Source: Sorangium aterium
GTDB taxonomy: Bacteria > Myxococcota_A > Polyangia > Polyangiales > Polyangiaceae
Length of the DNA stretch: 64,000 nt
NCBI RefSeq assembly: GCF_028368935.1
Contig: NZ_JAQNDK010000002.1
Span: 1,612,001 to 1,676,000, forward strand
Direction: 5' to 3'
The stretch's first letter is position 1. Each line of letters opens with the position of its first letter. Made by a program: the position numbers and the translations under genes. Below the pieces are notes generated by a model. That model had not been told where the DNA came from and made no database searches. It saw only the letters and a program-made list of their open reading frames with translations. Shown in pieces: positions 1 through 9,320 of this stretch.

Positions 1-1684
1 CGGTCTCCCCACGAGGGGGCGGTGAGGTCAGCCGCCGCCGCAGCTCCACGAGCGCGGCGACGCCCGGGTTCGCGGCGCGCGCGTGGAGGCGGCCGGCGCG
101 GTAGTTGGAGGCGCACCACTCCGGGTCGACCTTCTTGCCTTTTCCGCGTCCGTACAGCGGGAAGAGCTCCACCGCGTCCGGGGTGTAGTCTGGCCCGAAG
201 CGCTCGCGGACGAGCTTGTCGATCGCGTCGGTGAAGCTCGGCTCGCTCTGCCGTGCGCCGATGAACACGCACAGCGCGAACCGCGTGTCGCCGCGCGCGG
301 CCGCGCCCGGCAAGGGCACAACGGCCGCGCCCTCGCAGAAAGGCAGCTCGGTCACCGCGAGCGACAGGGCCTCTCCCGGAAATACTCGCGCTGACCTTCG
401 AGGGGTGAGCGTGCTGCCCCACAGGTACTCCGACGCGACGCGGGCGAGCAGGAAATAGCCGTCCTTGTCCGGTTTGTCGCCGCGCCGCACGAACAGGCCG
501 GCGTCGCCGGTCGTGGGCTTCTTCGTGGCGGGATCGAAGAGGTCCCACGGCACCCCGGGAGAAGGCAGCGCCTTGGCGTTGATCCCCTGGGGGCGCCGCG
601 CCGAGAACAGCACGGTGCCTCCCGCGGCCGTGTCGATCAGCAGGTTGGAGAGGGGCAGCTTGCCGAGGTTGTTTCCAGCGACCGCGGCGCGCGTCTCCAT
701 CCAGTCGAGCGGCTCCCCCACGTCGCGGAACAGCGCCTTGAGCGAGCCCGGCCACGCGCGGGGCGAGGCGCGCAGCGCCGCCGTCGCGGACGCGGAGAGG
801 CCGAGCACGTTGACGCCCTCCGCGTCGAGGACGGCGGGGGTCGACTGGAAGGTGGCGAGGGGGACGGAGACGTACGCCGCGCCCGCGAGCCACGCCGACA
901 GCACCATGGGCAAGAAGGCCTGTTCGTGGTGGAACCCCGGCGCCGACAGCCGCTCTCCGGGCGCGAGGCGATGGACAAGCATCGCGTCCGAGAGGGCGCT
1001 CGAAACCACGGTCTCCGCGGGGACGAGGGTGGCTGTCCCGAAGGGCGCGCGGAGCGGCGAGAGCGCGCCGAGGCACGGCTCCTTCGGGGCATAGGCGTGC
1101 GGGCCCACGGCGGGTGCGCGCGGAGGGGCCGCGATCGGGAGTGCCTTCTTCGCGAGCTTCTCGCCCACCTTCGCGGGCGCCTTCGGATCGAGCACGACGT
1201 GGGCCGGCGCGAGCGCATCCATGGCGGCCGCGAGCGCGAGATCGCCCTTCGGCGTTATCCAGGAGACGCACGCACCGGCGTACAGCGCGGCGGCGAGCGC
1301 CACGACGCCGGCCACGCCGGGCGGGAGGACGATCGCGATCGCGGCGCCTGGGTTGACGCCGAGGGGCGTCCACGCCGCGGCGAGCGCGGAGGCCCGCGCG
1401 TGGAGCTCGGAGAAGCGGAGCCGCCCCGGCGCCCCTCGACTCGGCACCTCGACGAAGGCGATCCTGTCCGAGGCGGCGTGTCGCAGCACGGCGTCGGCGT
1501 AGACGTCATAGGCTGTTCCAGCGCGGCTCCTGAGCGTGCCAGTCCGCTCCGCGGCGAAGGCGAAGAGGGCGCGCCGGAACGCCGCCGGGTCCTCCCACGT
1601 GGCCGAGAGCGGCCCGGGATCCGTGGTCTCGTCCTCGCGGCGCAGCTCGACCGAGCGGAGCAGGGCGGCGAGATCGATCGGCAT
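1..1684 (-). CDS. AMP-dependent synthetase/ligase-like protein, 3' end outside window
   Basis: Partial: 561 codons from the ATG at 1682-1684 run off the left edge without a stop. The reading frame MPIDLAALLRS starts the protein. The N-terminal half has the ligase-like hydrophobic segment VLPPGVAGVVALAAALYAG followed by SWITPKGDLALAAAMDAL. The later part carries a GDAGLFVRRGDKPDKDGYF stretch resembling the TGD-hinge region of ANL-superfamily acyl-CoA synthetases. I do not see the usual Ser/Thr/Gly-rich P-loop (TSGSTGxPKG type); the equivalent stretch reads FGTATLVPAETVVSSAL. It is therefore a divergent or non-catalytic member, or an acyl/aryl ligase-like domain with another role. The substrate cannot be named. 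It lies downstream of the DUF362 gene on the same strand, with a long palindrome between them. Confidence 0.6.
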   Translation of the reverse strand, partial: MPIDLAALLRSVELRREDETTDPGPLSATWEDPAAFRRALFAFAAERTGTLRSRAGTAYDVYADAVLRHAASDRIAFVEVPSRGAPGRLRFSELHARASALAAAWTPLGVNPGAAIAIVLPPGVAGVVALAAALYAGACVSWITPKGDLALAAAMDALAPAHVVLDPKAPAKVGEKLAKKALPIAAPPRAPAVGPHAYAPKEPCLGALSPLRAPFGTATLVPAETVVSSALSDAMLVHRLAPGERLSAPGFHHEQAFLPMVLSAWLAGAAYVSVPLATFQSTPAVLDAEGVNVLGLSASATAALRASPRAWPGSLKALFRDVGEPLDWMETRAAVAGNNLGKLPLSNLLIDTAAGGTVLFSARRPQGINAKALPSPGVPWDLFDPATKKPTTGDAGLFVRRGDKPDKDGYFLLARVASEYLWGSTLTPRRSARVFPGEALSLAVTELPFCEGAAVVPLPGAAARGDTRFALCVFIGARQSEPSFTDAIDKLVRERFGPDYTPDAVELFPLYGRGKGKKVDPEWCASNYRAGRLHARAANPGVAALVELRRRLTSPPPRGET

Positions 1685-1788
1685 CCCGCGCTCGTAACCG
1701 AGGACGCTCCGCCGGGTCAAATCCGCGGAGCTTCTCCCGTGAACAGCGACTGCTCCAGAACACCGATCAGCTTGGAAACCAGAGAAAT

Positions 1789-1859
1789 GAGCCGCCAAGA
1801 CGCCAAAAGACGCCAAGAAAACAATAAAATTTTGGCGTCTTTTGGCGTCTTGGCGGCTC
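1789..1859. repeat. 28-bp perfect inverted repeat built from a ~10-bp iterated unit
   Basis: Arms 1789-1816 and 1832-1859 are exact reverse complements, with a 15-nt A-rich loop (1817-1831). Each arm repeats the motif GACGCCAA. It lies 59 bp past the stop of the DUF362 gene and about 105 bp before the next start. It can fold as a very stable hairpin and could end DUF362 transcription, but there is no long T-tract. The A/T-rich loop is unlike the surrounding DNA, so a mobile repeat of REP type is equally possible. Confidence 0.85.
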
Positions 1860-1917
1860 AACTTCTCGCCGTCTGCGTGCAGCTTCAACCCGTTTGTCGC
1901 TCTAGCGCCTGTCCGGC

Positions 1918-4101
1918 TCAGGGATCGATCACGAGCGTTCCAAACGCCTCGGGGACATGGAAGTTCGGCTTGCTCGTGCGGGGCGGGCTCCACGCGAGGT
2001 ACTGCCGCGGATCCTTGCCCTCCATCCGGTACAGGTTCATGGGCAGCCGCGCGTTCGGGGCGAGCGCGCCCACGATCCCCGGCGCCGCCAGCAGCGCCTC
2101 GATGACGGCCGTGCGCGCCTGCGCGTCCTGGCTCGTCGCGATCGTCGCGCCGCTCGACCACGCCGTGTCTTCCTGGCGCGCGTCGCGGTCGATCGCGATA
2201 TCGAAGAAATGGCCGAACGGCCCTATCTCCACCTCGAAATACCGTCTTGGCGAGCCAGGGGCCGGCGTCAGGAAGAGCTCGATGCAGTCCTCTTTGTAAA
2301 GTCCCTTCCTCTCCTCGCCGATCGGCTTCGAGCGATCCGTGTTGAGCCCCGTGTTCGAGAGCTCGAAGAGCGCGTGGAGCCCCTGTTTCGACCAGAGGAA
2401 GCGCGCCCGCGTCGTGAACCCGGTGCGCTTGCCGGCATAGTCGGTGTCCCACTGCACGGCCTTCGCGCCGCTCCATGCGGCGTCGTCGGCCTTCCCGTCG
2501 ATCACGATCTTCTCTCCCGGCGGCAGCGGCGGCGCGTGCGCCTCCGGCTTCGCGGGGCCTCCGTCCGACCCGCCGCCCTGCTCACCGCCGGGCGCCTTCT
2601 GCGAGGCCGGCGGCGCGGGAACGAGCCCCTTCGCGGGCCCGCCGGGCAAGGGCGCCTGCCCGGGCTCCCAGTCGAGCCGGAAGGGCGCCATCGCCTTGTA
2701 GTGGACGGGCCTCGGGCTCTTCAGGAGGTCTGCCCCGTCTCCCGTGATCGCGGTCGCCTTGAGATCCAGCCCGAAGCGCTTCGCCGCGGCGTCGATGAGC
2801 GGCGAGGTCCTGTGGCCGCCGAGCTCGCGCGCGAGCGCGGGGCTGTTCCACACGCCGAGGAGCTCCGCCGCCACGCGATCGACCCGCACCGGGTTCGTGC
2901 CGCCGATCGCCACCATCTCCGCCGTGGGCTGCAGGACCTGGAAGCCGTCTCCGCCCATCGCCGGGGCGCCGTCGCCGAGCACCGCGTCTGGCGCCGATAT
3001 CTCGAGCACGTCGACCATCCGCTCGGCGAAGACGCGGAGCGACGACAGGTAAAGAGCCCTGTCTTCCTGGCCAGCAGCCTTCGTGTCCAGGTACTCCTTG
3101 AGCTCCCTGTGCATCCTCCACTTCTGCTTGTAGGCAGGCGCGCTGTCCGACAGCATGACCGTGCCCTGCATGCCCTTGATGCCGACGGAGATGACCGCGT
3201 ACCTGTGCATCTTGAGCCGGGGGAGCGACAGGAAGAGCCCGTGGTCGAGGTGCTCTGCCAGCACCTTCGGCATGAGCAGCGTCGGGACGTGGGTCGCCTG
3301 GATGCCGCGGATGGCGAGGGGCTTTCCGGGCCTGTCCCCTGCGACGTCGTAGACCCCGTCGTCGTCCATCGCGACGAGCGCGGCGCCCTCCTCCGCGGCC
3401 ATCGCCTCATAGCCGGTGCGCTGCGCGAGGTCCTTCCAGAACTTGTGCGAGTGGCCGCATCCCTCGGCGATCGTGATCTTCGTGTGCCCGCGCGCCTTGA
3501 GGCACTGGACGACGCCTCGCACGAACTCCGGCTGGGTGATCCGGCCCGTCACGCCGTCGTCGCCCTTGGACTTCGCCGGGTCCTTCACGCTGTCGAACCC
3601 GCAGATGTTCGGCTTGAGGAGCACGGGAGTCGCCGCGGGGCGCCTCGGCACCACCGCCTCGCAGATGCGCTTGCCGAGCTCCAGGGGACCCTGGCCGCGG
3701 AGCACGGTGACGGGCGAGTCGTCGGCCTTGATGCGCTCGACGTGCCGCTTCCTGAGGGCGGCGCCGTCGATGCTGTCCGACGCGATCACCGAGGGCCCGG
3801 CCTCGTACCGCTGCGACGCGCCCGCGACCACGTCGGTCGACGCGCTGGGGACGGCGGTCGGGACGGCCGGGTGCGCGGAGGCGGCGGCGAACGAGGAGGC
3901 GGTCGGCGCCGGCGCGGGTGAGGACGTCGCCGCGTCGGCTGGCGGCGCCGCGGCGGTGGGGCCGCCGTCGCCGGGCGGCTCGCCTGGTTCCCGCCGCCGG
4001 TCCCCGCAGCCCGCAAGGGCGGCGAGCAGCGCCGGGAGCGCCGCGATCGCGAGGGAAGAACGCCGCGCCCGGCGGCCGTGGGTCGCCCGTGTCGTCTCCA
4101 T
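1918..4101 (-). CDS. DUF362 domain lipoprotein with C-terminal CBM9-like domain
   Basis: 727 residues. The N-terminus has an Arg-rich start, a hydrophobic stretch and a lipobox ending at Cys32 (LAGC), followed by about 80 residues of Pro/Ala/Ser linker, so it is probably a lipoprotein. Residues ~130-470 match the DUF362 pattern: VLLKPNICGFDSV, then EGCGHSHKFW and SLPRLKMHRYAVISVGIKG. DUF362 proteins are of uncertain function and sometimes carry ferredoxin domains; none is seen here. From ~530 there is a CBM9-like domain (VIDGKADDAAW, YKEDCIELFLTP, YFEVEIGPFG). Such domains are found in extracellular proteins and may bind carbohydrate. It follows cobQ by 84 bp on the same strand, but there is no functional reason to place it in cobalamin synthesis. 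Confidence 0.75.
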   Translation of the reverse strand: METTRATHGRRARRSSLAIAALPALLAALAGCGDRRREPGEPPGDGGPTAAAPPADAATSSPAPAPTASSFAAASAHPAVPTAVPSASTDVVAGASQRYEAGPSVIASDSIDGAALRKRHVERIKADDSPVTVLRGQGPLELGKRICEAVVPRRPAATPVLLKPNICGFDSVKDPAKSKGDDGVTGRITQPEFVRGVVQCLKARGHTKITIAEGCGHSHKFWKDLAQRTGYEAMAAEEGAALVAMDDDGVYDVAGDRPGKPLAIRGIQATHVPTLLMPKVLAEHLDHGLFLSLPRLKMHRYAVISVGIKGMQGTVMLSDSAPAYKQKWRMHRELKEYLDTKAAGQEDRALYLSSLRVFAERMVDVLEISAPDAVLGDGAPAMGGDGFQVLQPTAEMVAIGGTNPVRVDRVAAELLGVWNSPALARELGGHRTSPLIDAAAKRFGLDLKATAITGDGADLLKSPRPVHYKAMAPFRLDWEPGQAPLPGGPAKGLVPAPPASQKAPGGEQGGGSDGGPAKPEAHAPPLPPGEKIVIDGKADDAAWSGAKAVQWDTDYAGKRTGFTTRARFLWSKQGLHALFELSNTGLNTDRSKPIGEERKGLYKEDCIELFLTPAPGSPRRYFEVEIGPFGHFFDIAIDRDARQEDTAWSSGATIATSQDAQARTAVIEALLAAPGIVGALAPNARLPMNLYRMEGKDPRQYLAWSPPRTSKPNFHVPEAFGTLVIDP

Positions 4102-4185
4102 GCTCGCCGAGCACGATGGGGCGAAACGACGGCGGCGAGAAGGAAGAACCCTTCACGTCAGCGGAGTGTGCTCTTCGGGCGCCGC

Positions 4186-5748
4186 TCAGCGCCGGTCGAG
4201 CCCCACGATGCGGTCGAGCAGCCCCCGGTCGAGGCTCGCCTCCACCGCATTCGCGAGCCGGTCGTATTCTTCGTGCCGGCTCGGTATCGCCGGCTCACTG
4301 GCGGCCCTGGGGAGCCCCCTCCGCTCGCGCAGCGCCGCGAGGAGCGACCGCCTGAGCCCGTCGTTGTCGAGGATCCCGTGGATCATCGTGCCGACCACGG
4401 CGCCGTCCGCCGACACGGCCCCGTCGAGCGCCGCCTCGGCCTTGCCGCCCCTCGACCCGATCGCGAACGCCGCGGCCGCGCCGCCCACCCGCTCCACGCG
4501 GCCCATGTGGATCTCGTAGCCGGTCAGCTCTCCCGCGCCCTCGCTCTCGGCCTCTCCCGCGGTCGCCGCGCCCGCCGCCCCCAGGAACGAGCCGCCCGCG
4601 AGCCGCGCCCGCACCTGCGCCACCGTCTTGGTCCGCTCGAACCGCGTCCACACATCGAGCAGCCCCAGCCCACGCGCCGCCGGCTCGGCCGACTCGACGC
4701 CTTCCGGATCCTCGATCGCCCCGCCGAGCATCTGGCAGCCGCCGCAGATCCCGAGCGTCCAGCCGCCCTGCCGGGCGCGCGCCGCGACCGCCTCCGCGAG
4801 GCCGCTCGCGCGCAGCCACGCGAGATCGGCCATCGTGCTCTTCGTCCCGGGGAGCAGCACGAGGTCCGCATCGCCGATCTCGTCCGGCCGCTCGATGAAC
4901 CGGACCACCACGCCGGGCTCGTGCTCCAGCGGCTCCACGTCGTCGTAATTCGATATCCGCGGCAGCCGGACCACCGCGATATCGAGCTGCCCCGGGCCCG
5001 CTGGCCCCCGCCGCCGCCGGCCCTCCAGCGACACCGAGTCCTCGTCCGCGATGCGCAGCTGCTTCAGATAAGGCACCACGCCGAGCACCGGGACGCCCGT
5101 CCGCGCCGTCAGCATGTCGAGCCCCGGCTCCAGCAGCTTGAGGTCGCCGCGGAACTTGTTGATCACGAACGCGGCCACGCGCGCGCGCTCGTCGGGCTCG
5201 AGCAGCGCCATCGTGCCGACCAGCGCCGCGAACACGCCGCCTCGGTCGATGTCGCCGGCGAGCAGCACCGGCGCGTCGGCGACGCGCGCGACGTGCATGT
5301 TCACGATGTCGCGGTCCTTCAGGTTGATCTCCGCGGGGCTGCCCGCCCCCTCGATCACCACGACGTCGTGCGCCTCGCGCAGCCGCCCGAGCGAGCGGGC
5401 GATGATGTCCTTGAGCTCTCCCCGGTACGCGAAGTAGTCGCGCGCATGCAGGCTGCCGATCGGCTTGCCGAGCACGACCACCTGAGAGCGCGAGTCGCCC
5501 TCGGGCTTGAGCAGCACCGGGTTCATGTCGACCGTCGGCGCGACGCGCGCCGCCTCGGCCTGCACCGCCTGCGCCCTTCCGATCTCGCCGCCGTCCAGGG
5601 TCGCGAACGAGTTCAGCGCCATGTTCTGCGACTTGAACGGCGCGACCCGGAGGCCCCGCCGCTGGAAGATGCGGCAGAGCGCCGTGCAGAGGAGGCTCTT
5701 GCCGACCGAGGACGCCGTGCCCTGAACCATCACCGTGAGCGCCGTCAT
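4186..5748 (-). CDS. cobQ: adenosylcobyric acid synthase (cobyric acid synthase)
   Basis: 520 residues, the normal length for CobQ. The enzyme amidates four side chains of adenosylcobyrinic acid a,c-diamide using glutamine and ATP. The N-terminal dethiobiotin-synthetase-like domain begins [18 protein letters not shown] with the P-loop GTASSVGKS and continues with [10 protein letters not shown] and [10 protein letters not shown]. The C-terminal type-I amidotransferase has the nucleophile region [12 protein letters not shown], and GYEIHMGR follows. The start is the ATG at 5746-5748, which overlaps the cobD stop (ATGA); a longer in-frame extension to 6600 is shadow coding over cobD. It is the last cobalamin gene of the left block. 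Confidence 0.95.
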   Translation of the reverse strand: MTALTVMVQGTASSVGKSLLCTALCRIFQRRGLRVAPFKSQNMALNSFATLDGGEIGRAQAVQAEAARVAPTVDMNPVLLKPEGDSRSQVVVLGKPIGSLHARDYFAYRGELKDIIARSLGRLREAHDVVVIEGAGSPAEINLKDRDIVNMHVARVADAPVLLAGDIDRGGVFAALVGTMALLEPDERARVAAFVINKFRGDLKLLEPGLDMLTARTGVPVLGVVPYLKQLRIADEDSVSLEGRRRRGPAGPGQLDIAVVRLPRISNYDDVEPLEHEPGVVVRFIERPDEIGDADLVLLPGTKSTMADLAWLRASGLAEAVAARARQGGWTLGICGGCQMLGGAIEDPEGVESAEPAARGLGLLDVWTRFERTKTVAQVRARLAGGSFLGAAGAATAGEAESEGAGELTGYEIHMGRVERVGGAAAAFAIGSRGGKAEAALDGAVSADGAVVGTMIHGILDNDGLRRSLLAALRERRGLPRAASEPAIPSRHEEYDRLANAVEASLDRGLLDRIVGLDRR

Positions 5749-6683
5749 CGGAAGAGCTCCTGTCCAAAGGATGCCGCCGCCAGCAGGGCCGCCGCGAGCC
5801 CGGCGAAGAGCAGCGCCGCGAGCAGCACGATACGGCAGGCCTCGTCGATGAGCCCCCGCCGGAGCGGCTCCACGGGGTCGCCGAGGCGGTAGTGGCCGCG
5901 CTTCTCGAGCTCGACCCGGAGCAGCCCGGCCATCGCCGCCATGGGCCGGCCGGCGTTCGGGCTCTCGGTGAGGCCGCCGTCGCGCAGGAGCACGGCGAGG
6001 CCGCGGCGCGCGTCGGCGCCGCGGAGCCACCCGGCGGCGAGCAGGAGGAGCGCGGTGAGCCGCGCCGGCACGAAGTTCAGCGCGTCGTCGAGCCGCGCCG
6101 ACGCCTTGCCGAGGTACTCGTAGCGGCCGTGGTAGCCGACCATCGCGTCGAGCGTGTTCACCGCGCGGTAGAAGAGCGCGCCCGGGAGCCCGAAGAGGGC
6201 GAAATAGAAGAGCGGCGCGACGAAGCTGTCCGACGCGTTCTCCGCGACCGACTCGACCGACGCGGCGACGAGCGCGGGCTCGTCGAGCTCCGACGGGTCG
6301 CGGCTGCAGAGGCTGCGCAGCGCGCCGCGGGCCGCGGGGAGATCGCCCGCTTCGAGGGCGTCGCGCACGCCGAAGGCCGCGTCGCGGAGCGCGCGGAGCG
6401 CGAAGGTGGGCTTCAGCAGGAGACCTGACAAAGCGAGCGCGAGGACGGGGTGCGGGGCGAGCAGCGCCGCGACGCCGGCGCCCAGCGCCGCGAAGAGGCA
6501 GGGGACGGCGAGGGCCATGAGCGCGCCCCAGAGGAGCTCGGCGGCGCGGCCGCCCGTGGGCGCGGCGCGCTTCAGGGCCTGGATCGCGGAGCCCATCCAC
6601 ACGACGGGGTGGATGGCGGCGGGGGGCTCGCCGCAGGCGAGGTCGAGCGCGACCGCGGCGAGCAGCGCGGCGGCGGCCGTCAT
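5745..6683 (-). CDS. cobD: adenosylcobinamide-phosphate synthase, membrane protein
   Basis: 312 residues, CbiB/CobD family, integral membrane. It attaches (R)-1-amino-2-propanol or its phosphate to adenosylcobyric acid. The N-terminus has the family motif [32 protein letters not shown] and [15 protein letters not shown] are also characteristic. Several hydrophobic helices are visible (around 1-15, 50-90, 190-215, and the last 30 residues). Start ATGA overlaps the cobU stop and its own stop overlaps the cobQ start, so the genes are probably translationally coupled. The name cobD follows the Pseudomonas convention; it is cbiB in Salmonella. Confidence 0.94.
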   Translation of the reverse strand: MTAAAALLAAVALDLACGEPPAAIHPVVWMGSAIQALKRAAPTGGRAAELLWGALMALAVPCLFAALGAGVAALLAPHPVLALALSGLLLKPTFALRALRDAAFGVRDALEAGDLPAARGALRSLCSRDPSELDEPALVAASVESVAENASDSFVAPLFYFALFGLPGALFYRAVNTLDAMVGYHGRYEYLGKASARLDDALNFVPARLTALLLLAAGWLRGADARRGLAVLLRDGGLTESPNAGRPMAAMAGLLRVELEKRGHYRLGDPVEPLRRGLIDEACRIVLLAALLFAGLAAALLAAASFGQELFR

Positions 6684-7279
6684 CGCGCGTCCTCGCCGTC
6701 GCCGCCGACGAGCGCGACAGGGCCGGGGCGCAGGCGCAGGATCGCGCCCATCACGGCCACGTAGAGCTCGCTGGCCGAGCGGCCGAGCCGCTGGTGCGCG
6801 CGCCCCGCGAGGTCGCGGAACGCCCGGCCGAGCCGGCTCTCCGGGACCACGCCCATGCCGACCTCGTTCGAGACGAGGACGACGTGCGGCGCCGCCGACT
6901 CGACGGCGGCGGCGAGCGCCTCGATGCGCTCCTCGATGGGCCCGAGCGCGCGGCCCTCGGTCTCGTCGCGGAGCAGCAGGTTCGACAGCCAGAGCGTGAG
7001 GCAGTCAACGACGACGACGTCGACGCCGGAGAGCGAGGCGATGCGCTCGGGGAGCGCGATCGGCTCCTCCACGGTGAGGAACGCGCCGCCTCGCTCGCGG
7101 ACGTGCGCGTCGATGCGCGCCCTCATCTCGTCGTCGAACGGCTCGGCCGTCGCGATGAAGGCGCGGCGCTCGCCGAGCGAGCGCGCGAGGGAGAGCGCGA
7201 ACGCGCTCTTGCCGGAGCGCACGCCGCCGCCGATGAGCGCGACCCGGCGCCGCGGCGTGCCCTGGCCGCTCCCGCTCAT
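6680..7279 (-). CDS. cobU: adenosylcobinamide kinase / guanylyltransferase
   Basis: 199 residues; bifunctional enzyme of nucleotide-loop assembly. It phosphorylates adenosylcobinamide and then transfers GMP. The P-loop is GGGVRSGKS near residue 18, followed by the guanylylation region [19 protein letters not shown], the [14 protein letters not shown] strand and [17 protein letters not shown], all typical of CobU/CobP. The start ATG at 7277-7279 overlaps the cobB stop (ATGA) and the stop overlaps the cobD start. The later cobalamin synthase CobS and CobT are not in this window. Confidence 0.95.
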   Translation of the reverse strand: MSGSGQGTPRRRVALIGGGVRSGKSAFALSLARSLGERRAFIATAEPFDDEMRARIDAHVRERGGAFLTVEEPIALPERIASLSGVDVVVVDCLTLWLSNLLLRDETEGRALGPIEERIEALAAAVESAAPHVVLVSNEVGMGVVPESRLGRAFRDLAGRAHQRLGRSASELYVAVMGAILRLRPGPVALVGGDGEDAR

Positions 7280-8748
7280 CGCGCGCGCTCCTTGTGCGCG
7301 GCCGCGCTCGCGACGAGGCCCTCGGGGACGATCGGGTTCGAGGCCCAGTGCGCGTGCACGTACGAGGCGAGGACGCTCCCTGCCCGGTACCCCTCGCGCG
7401 TGACCTGGCCGCCGCGCCGGCGCCGCACGGAGTAGGCGTGCTCGATCGGCAAGGGCGCGTGTTCGGGCTGCGACGGCGCCTGCGCGGGCGGCGGCTCGGC
7501 AGGCGCCGTCGCCGCGCGCTGCGATGGGCGGAGCTCGGAGTAGCGGAACTGGTGCCCGCGGAAGCGGAGCCCCGCGCCGCCAAGGATCGTGCGCGCCTGC
7601 GTCTCGACCTCCACGTACCCGAGCGCCTGCAGCTTCTCGCACATCACGGCCTCCGCGGGGACGAGCCCGACCATCGCGTGCGCGCGCCCGTCCAGCGTGC
7701 GGATCGCTTCGGTCAGGTACATGAGCCCGCCGCACTCGGCGTAGATCGGGCCCCCGCGGCCGGCGAACGCGCGGATCTCGTCGCGCAGGGCCGCGTTGTC
7801 GGCCAGGCGCTCTGCGTGCACCTCGGGGTAGCCGCCCCCGAGGTAGAGCGCGTCGACGTCGGGCAAGCGCGCGTCGCGGATCGGCGAGAACCGCACGAGC
7901 TCGGCCCCGGCGGCCTCGAGGCGGCGCAGGTTGTCCGCGTAGTAGAAGTGGAAGGCCTCGTCGAACGCCACGCCGATGCGCGCCCGGCCGCGCTGCGCGC
8001 CGGCGGCGGCGTCGGGCGTCGCGGCCGCGTCGGCCGCCGGCAAGGGCGGCGCCGCGCGCGCGATCTCGAGCAGCGCGTCGAGCCCGATCCACGCCTCGGC
8101 CTGCGCGCCCCAGTGGTCGAGGCGCTCCTCGGGGAGCGCGGCCTCGTCGGCCGTGCGCAGGCCGAGGTGGCGCTCGGGGAAGCGCTGCGCCTCGTCCCGC
8201 GGCAGGCCGCCGAGGACCGGCAGCGACCGGTTCACCTGCGCCTGCGCCTGTCGGAGGATGTCGAGGTGGCCGCGGCTGCCGACCTGGTTGCACACGACAG
8301 CGGCGACGCGCAGCGCGGGATCGAAGCCAGCGAAGCCCTGGACGAGCGCCGCGACGCTGCGGGCCATCCCGGACGCGTCGACGACGAGCGCGACAGGCGC
8401 CTCGAGCCACTTCGCGATCTCGGCGGTCGAGCCCTCCTCCCCGGTCGGGCTCGCCCCGTCGAACAGCCCCATCACCCCCTCGATCAGCGCGACGTCGGCG
8501 CCGGCGGCCTCCGCCGCGAACGTCGACAGGACCGCGTCCCGGCCCATCATCCAGCCGTCGAGGTTGTGCGATGTCCCGGCCACGGCGCGGGCGTGGTACG
8601 TCGGATCCAGGTAGTCGGGGCCGCACTTGAACAGCGCGACCCGCATGCCGCGGGCGCGGAGCGCGCGCGCGATCGCCACCGTGGCGGTCGTCTTGCCGAC
8701 GCCGCTCGCCGTGCCGGCGACGACGAGCCGGGGGATGGCCCGGGACAT
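7276..8748 (-). CDS. cobB: cobyrinic acid a,c-diamide synthase
   Basis: 490 residues, CobB/CbiA family. The enzyme amidates the a and c carboxylates of (cobalt-)cobyrinate with glutamine and ATP. The N-terminal ATPase domain has the P-loop GTASGVGKTT and KCGPDYLDPTYH, then EGVMGLFDG. The C-terminal amidotransferase has YLGGGYPEVHAERLADN and AECGGLMYL with the catalytic Cys. A Pro/Ala-rich insertion (around 445-470) precedes the last motif, YVHAHWASNP. The start at 8746-8748 overlaps the cobO stop as TGATG. The much longer in-frame extension toward 9396 is shadow coding over cobO. Confidence 0.95.
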   Translation of the reverse strand: MSRAIPRLVVAGTASGVGKTTATVAIARALRARGMRVALFKCGPDYLDPTYHARAVAGTSHNLDGWMMGRDAVLSTFAAEAAGADVALIEGVMGLFDGASPTGEEGSTAEIAKWLEAPVALVVDASGMARSVAALVQGFAGFDPALRVAAVVCNQVGSRGHLDILRQAQAQVNRSLPVLGGLPRDEAQRFPERHLGLRTADEAALPEERLDHWGAQAEAWIGLDALLEIARAAPPLPAADAAATPDAAAGAQRGRARIGVAFDEAFHFYYADNLRRLEAAGAELVRFSPIRDARLPDVDALYLGGGYPEVHAERLADNAALRDEIRAFAGRGGPIYAECGGLMYLTEAIRTLDGRAHAMVGLVPAEAVMCEKLQALGYVEVETQARTILGGAGLRFRGHQFRYSELRPSQRAATAPAEPPPAQAPSQPEHAPLPIEHAYSVRRRRGGQVTREGYRAGSVLASYVHAHWASNPIVPEGLVASAAAHKERAR

Positions 8749-9320
8749 CAGAAATCGACTCCGATCTGGGCCTTTTGCCCCTGCTCGAACGGGTGCTTCA
8801 CCGATCTCATCTCCGTCACCAGGTCGGCGAGCGCGAGGAGCGCGTCGGGCGCGTTCCTGCCGGTGATCACGACGTGCACGTGCGTGGGCCTCGCGCGCAG
8901 CGCCGCGAGCAGCTCGTCCTCGGCGATGAAGCCGTAATGGAGCGCATACGTGATCTCGTCGAGCACAACGATGTCCTGCTCGCCGCCCGCGATGAGCGCC
9001 GCGGCTTCCTGGAAGGCCGCTCGCGCCGCCGCCTTGTCGCGCGAGAGGTCGTCGCTCTCCCAGGTGAAGCCGCGCCCCATGACGAGGAACGTCAGGTTGG
9101 GGAGCGTCTCGGCGAACAGCCGCTCTCCCGTCTTCCACTTCCCCTTGATGAACTGCACGACCGCGACGCGCATGCCCCGGCCGAGCGCGCGGAACACCAT
9201 CCCGAGCGCGGCCGTCGTCTTGCCCTTGCCGTGGCCCGTATAGACGATGACGAGCCCCTTTCGACCGGCGGTCGCCGCGGCGCCCGCCGCGCCCGTGCCG
9301 GCGCTCTCCTCCGCGCTCAC
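8748..9320 (-). CDS. cobO: cob(I)yrinic acid a,c-diamide adenosyltransferase (BtuR/CobO type)
   Basis: 190 residues. It transfers the 5'-deoxyadenosyl group from ATP to the reduced corrinoid cobalt. Family signatures are the P-loop YTGHGKGKTTAALGM, VQFIKGKWKTGE, LDEITYALHYG and VITGRNAPDALLALADLVTE; the tail MRSVKHPFEQGQKAQIGVDF is typical of the family. About 18 Ala/Gly-rich residues precede the conserved core. It overlaps cobM by 4 bp (ATGA) and cobB by 1 bp. Confidence 0.96.
   Translation of the reverse strand: MSAEESAGTGAAGAAATAGRKGLVIVYTGHGKGKTTAALGMVFRALGRGMRVAVVQFIKGKWKTGERLFAETLPNLTFLVMGRGFTWESDDLSRDKAAARAAFQEAAALIAGGEQDIVVLDEITYALHYGFIAEDELLAALRARPTHVHVVITGRNAPDALLALADLVTEMRSVKHPFEQGQKAQIGVDF

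Noticed and set aside
1957..3921. Long open frame opposite to the DUF362 gene (654 codons)
   Set aside because: Arg/Ala/Val-rich composition typical of antisense frames in GC-rich genes. The same applies to 11825-13777, 21712-23469 and 54733-57087.
4186..6600. 804-residue version of cobQ
   Set aside because: The first 284 residues are an out-of-frame reading of cobD; the conserved [18 protein letters not shown] start overlaps the cobD stop.
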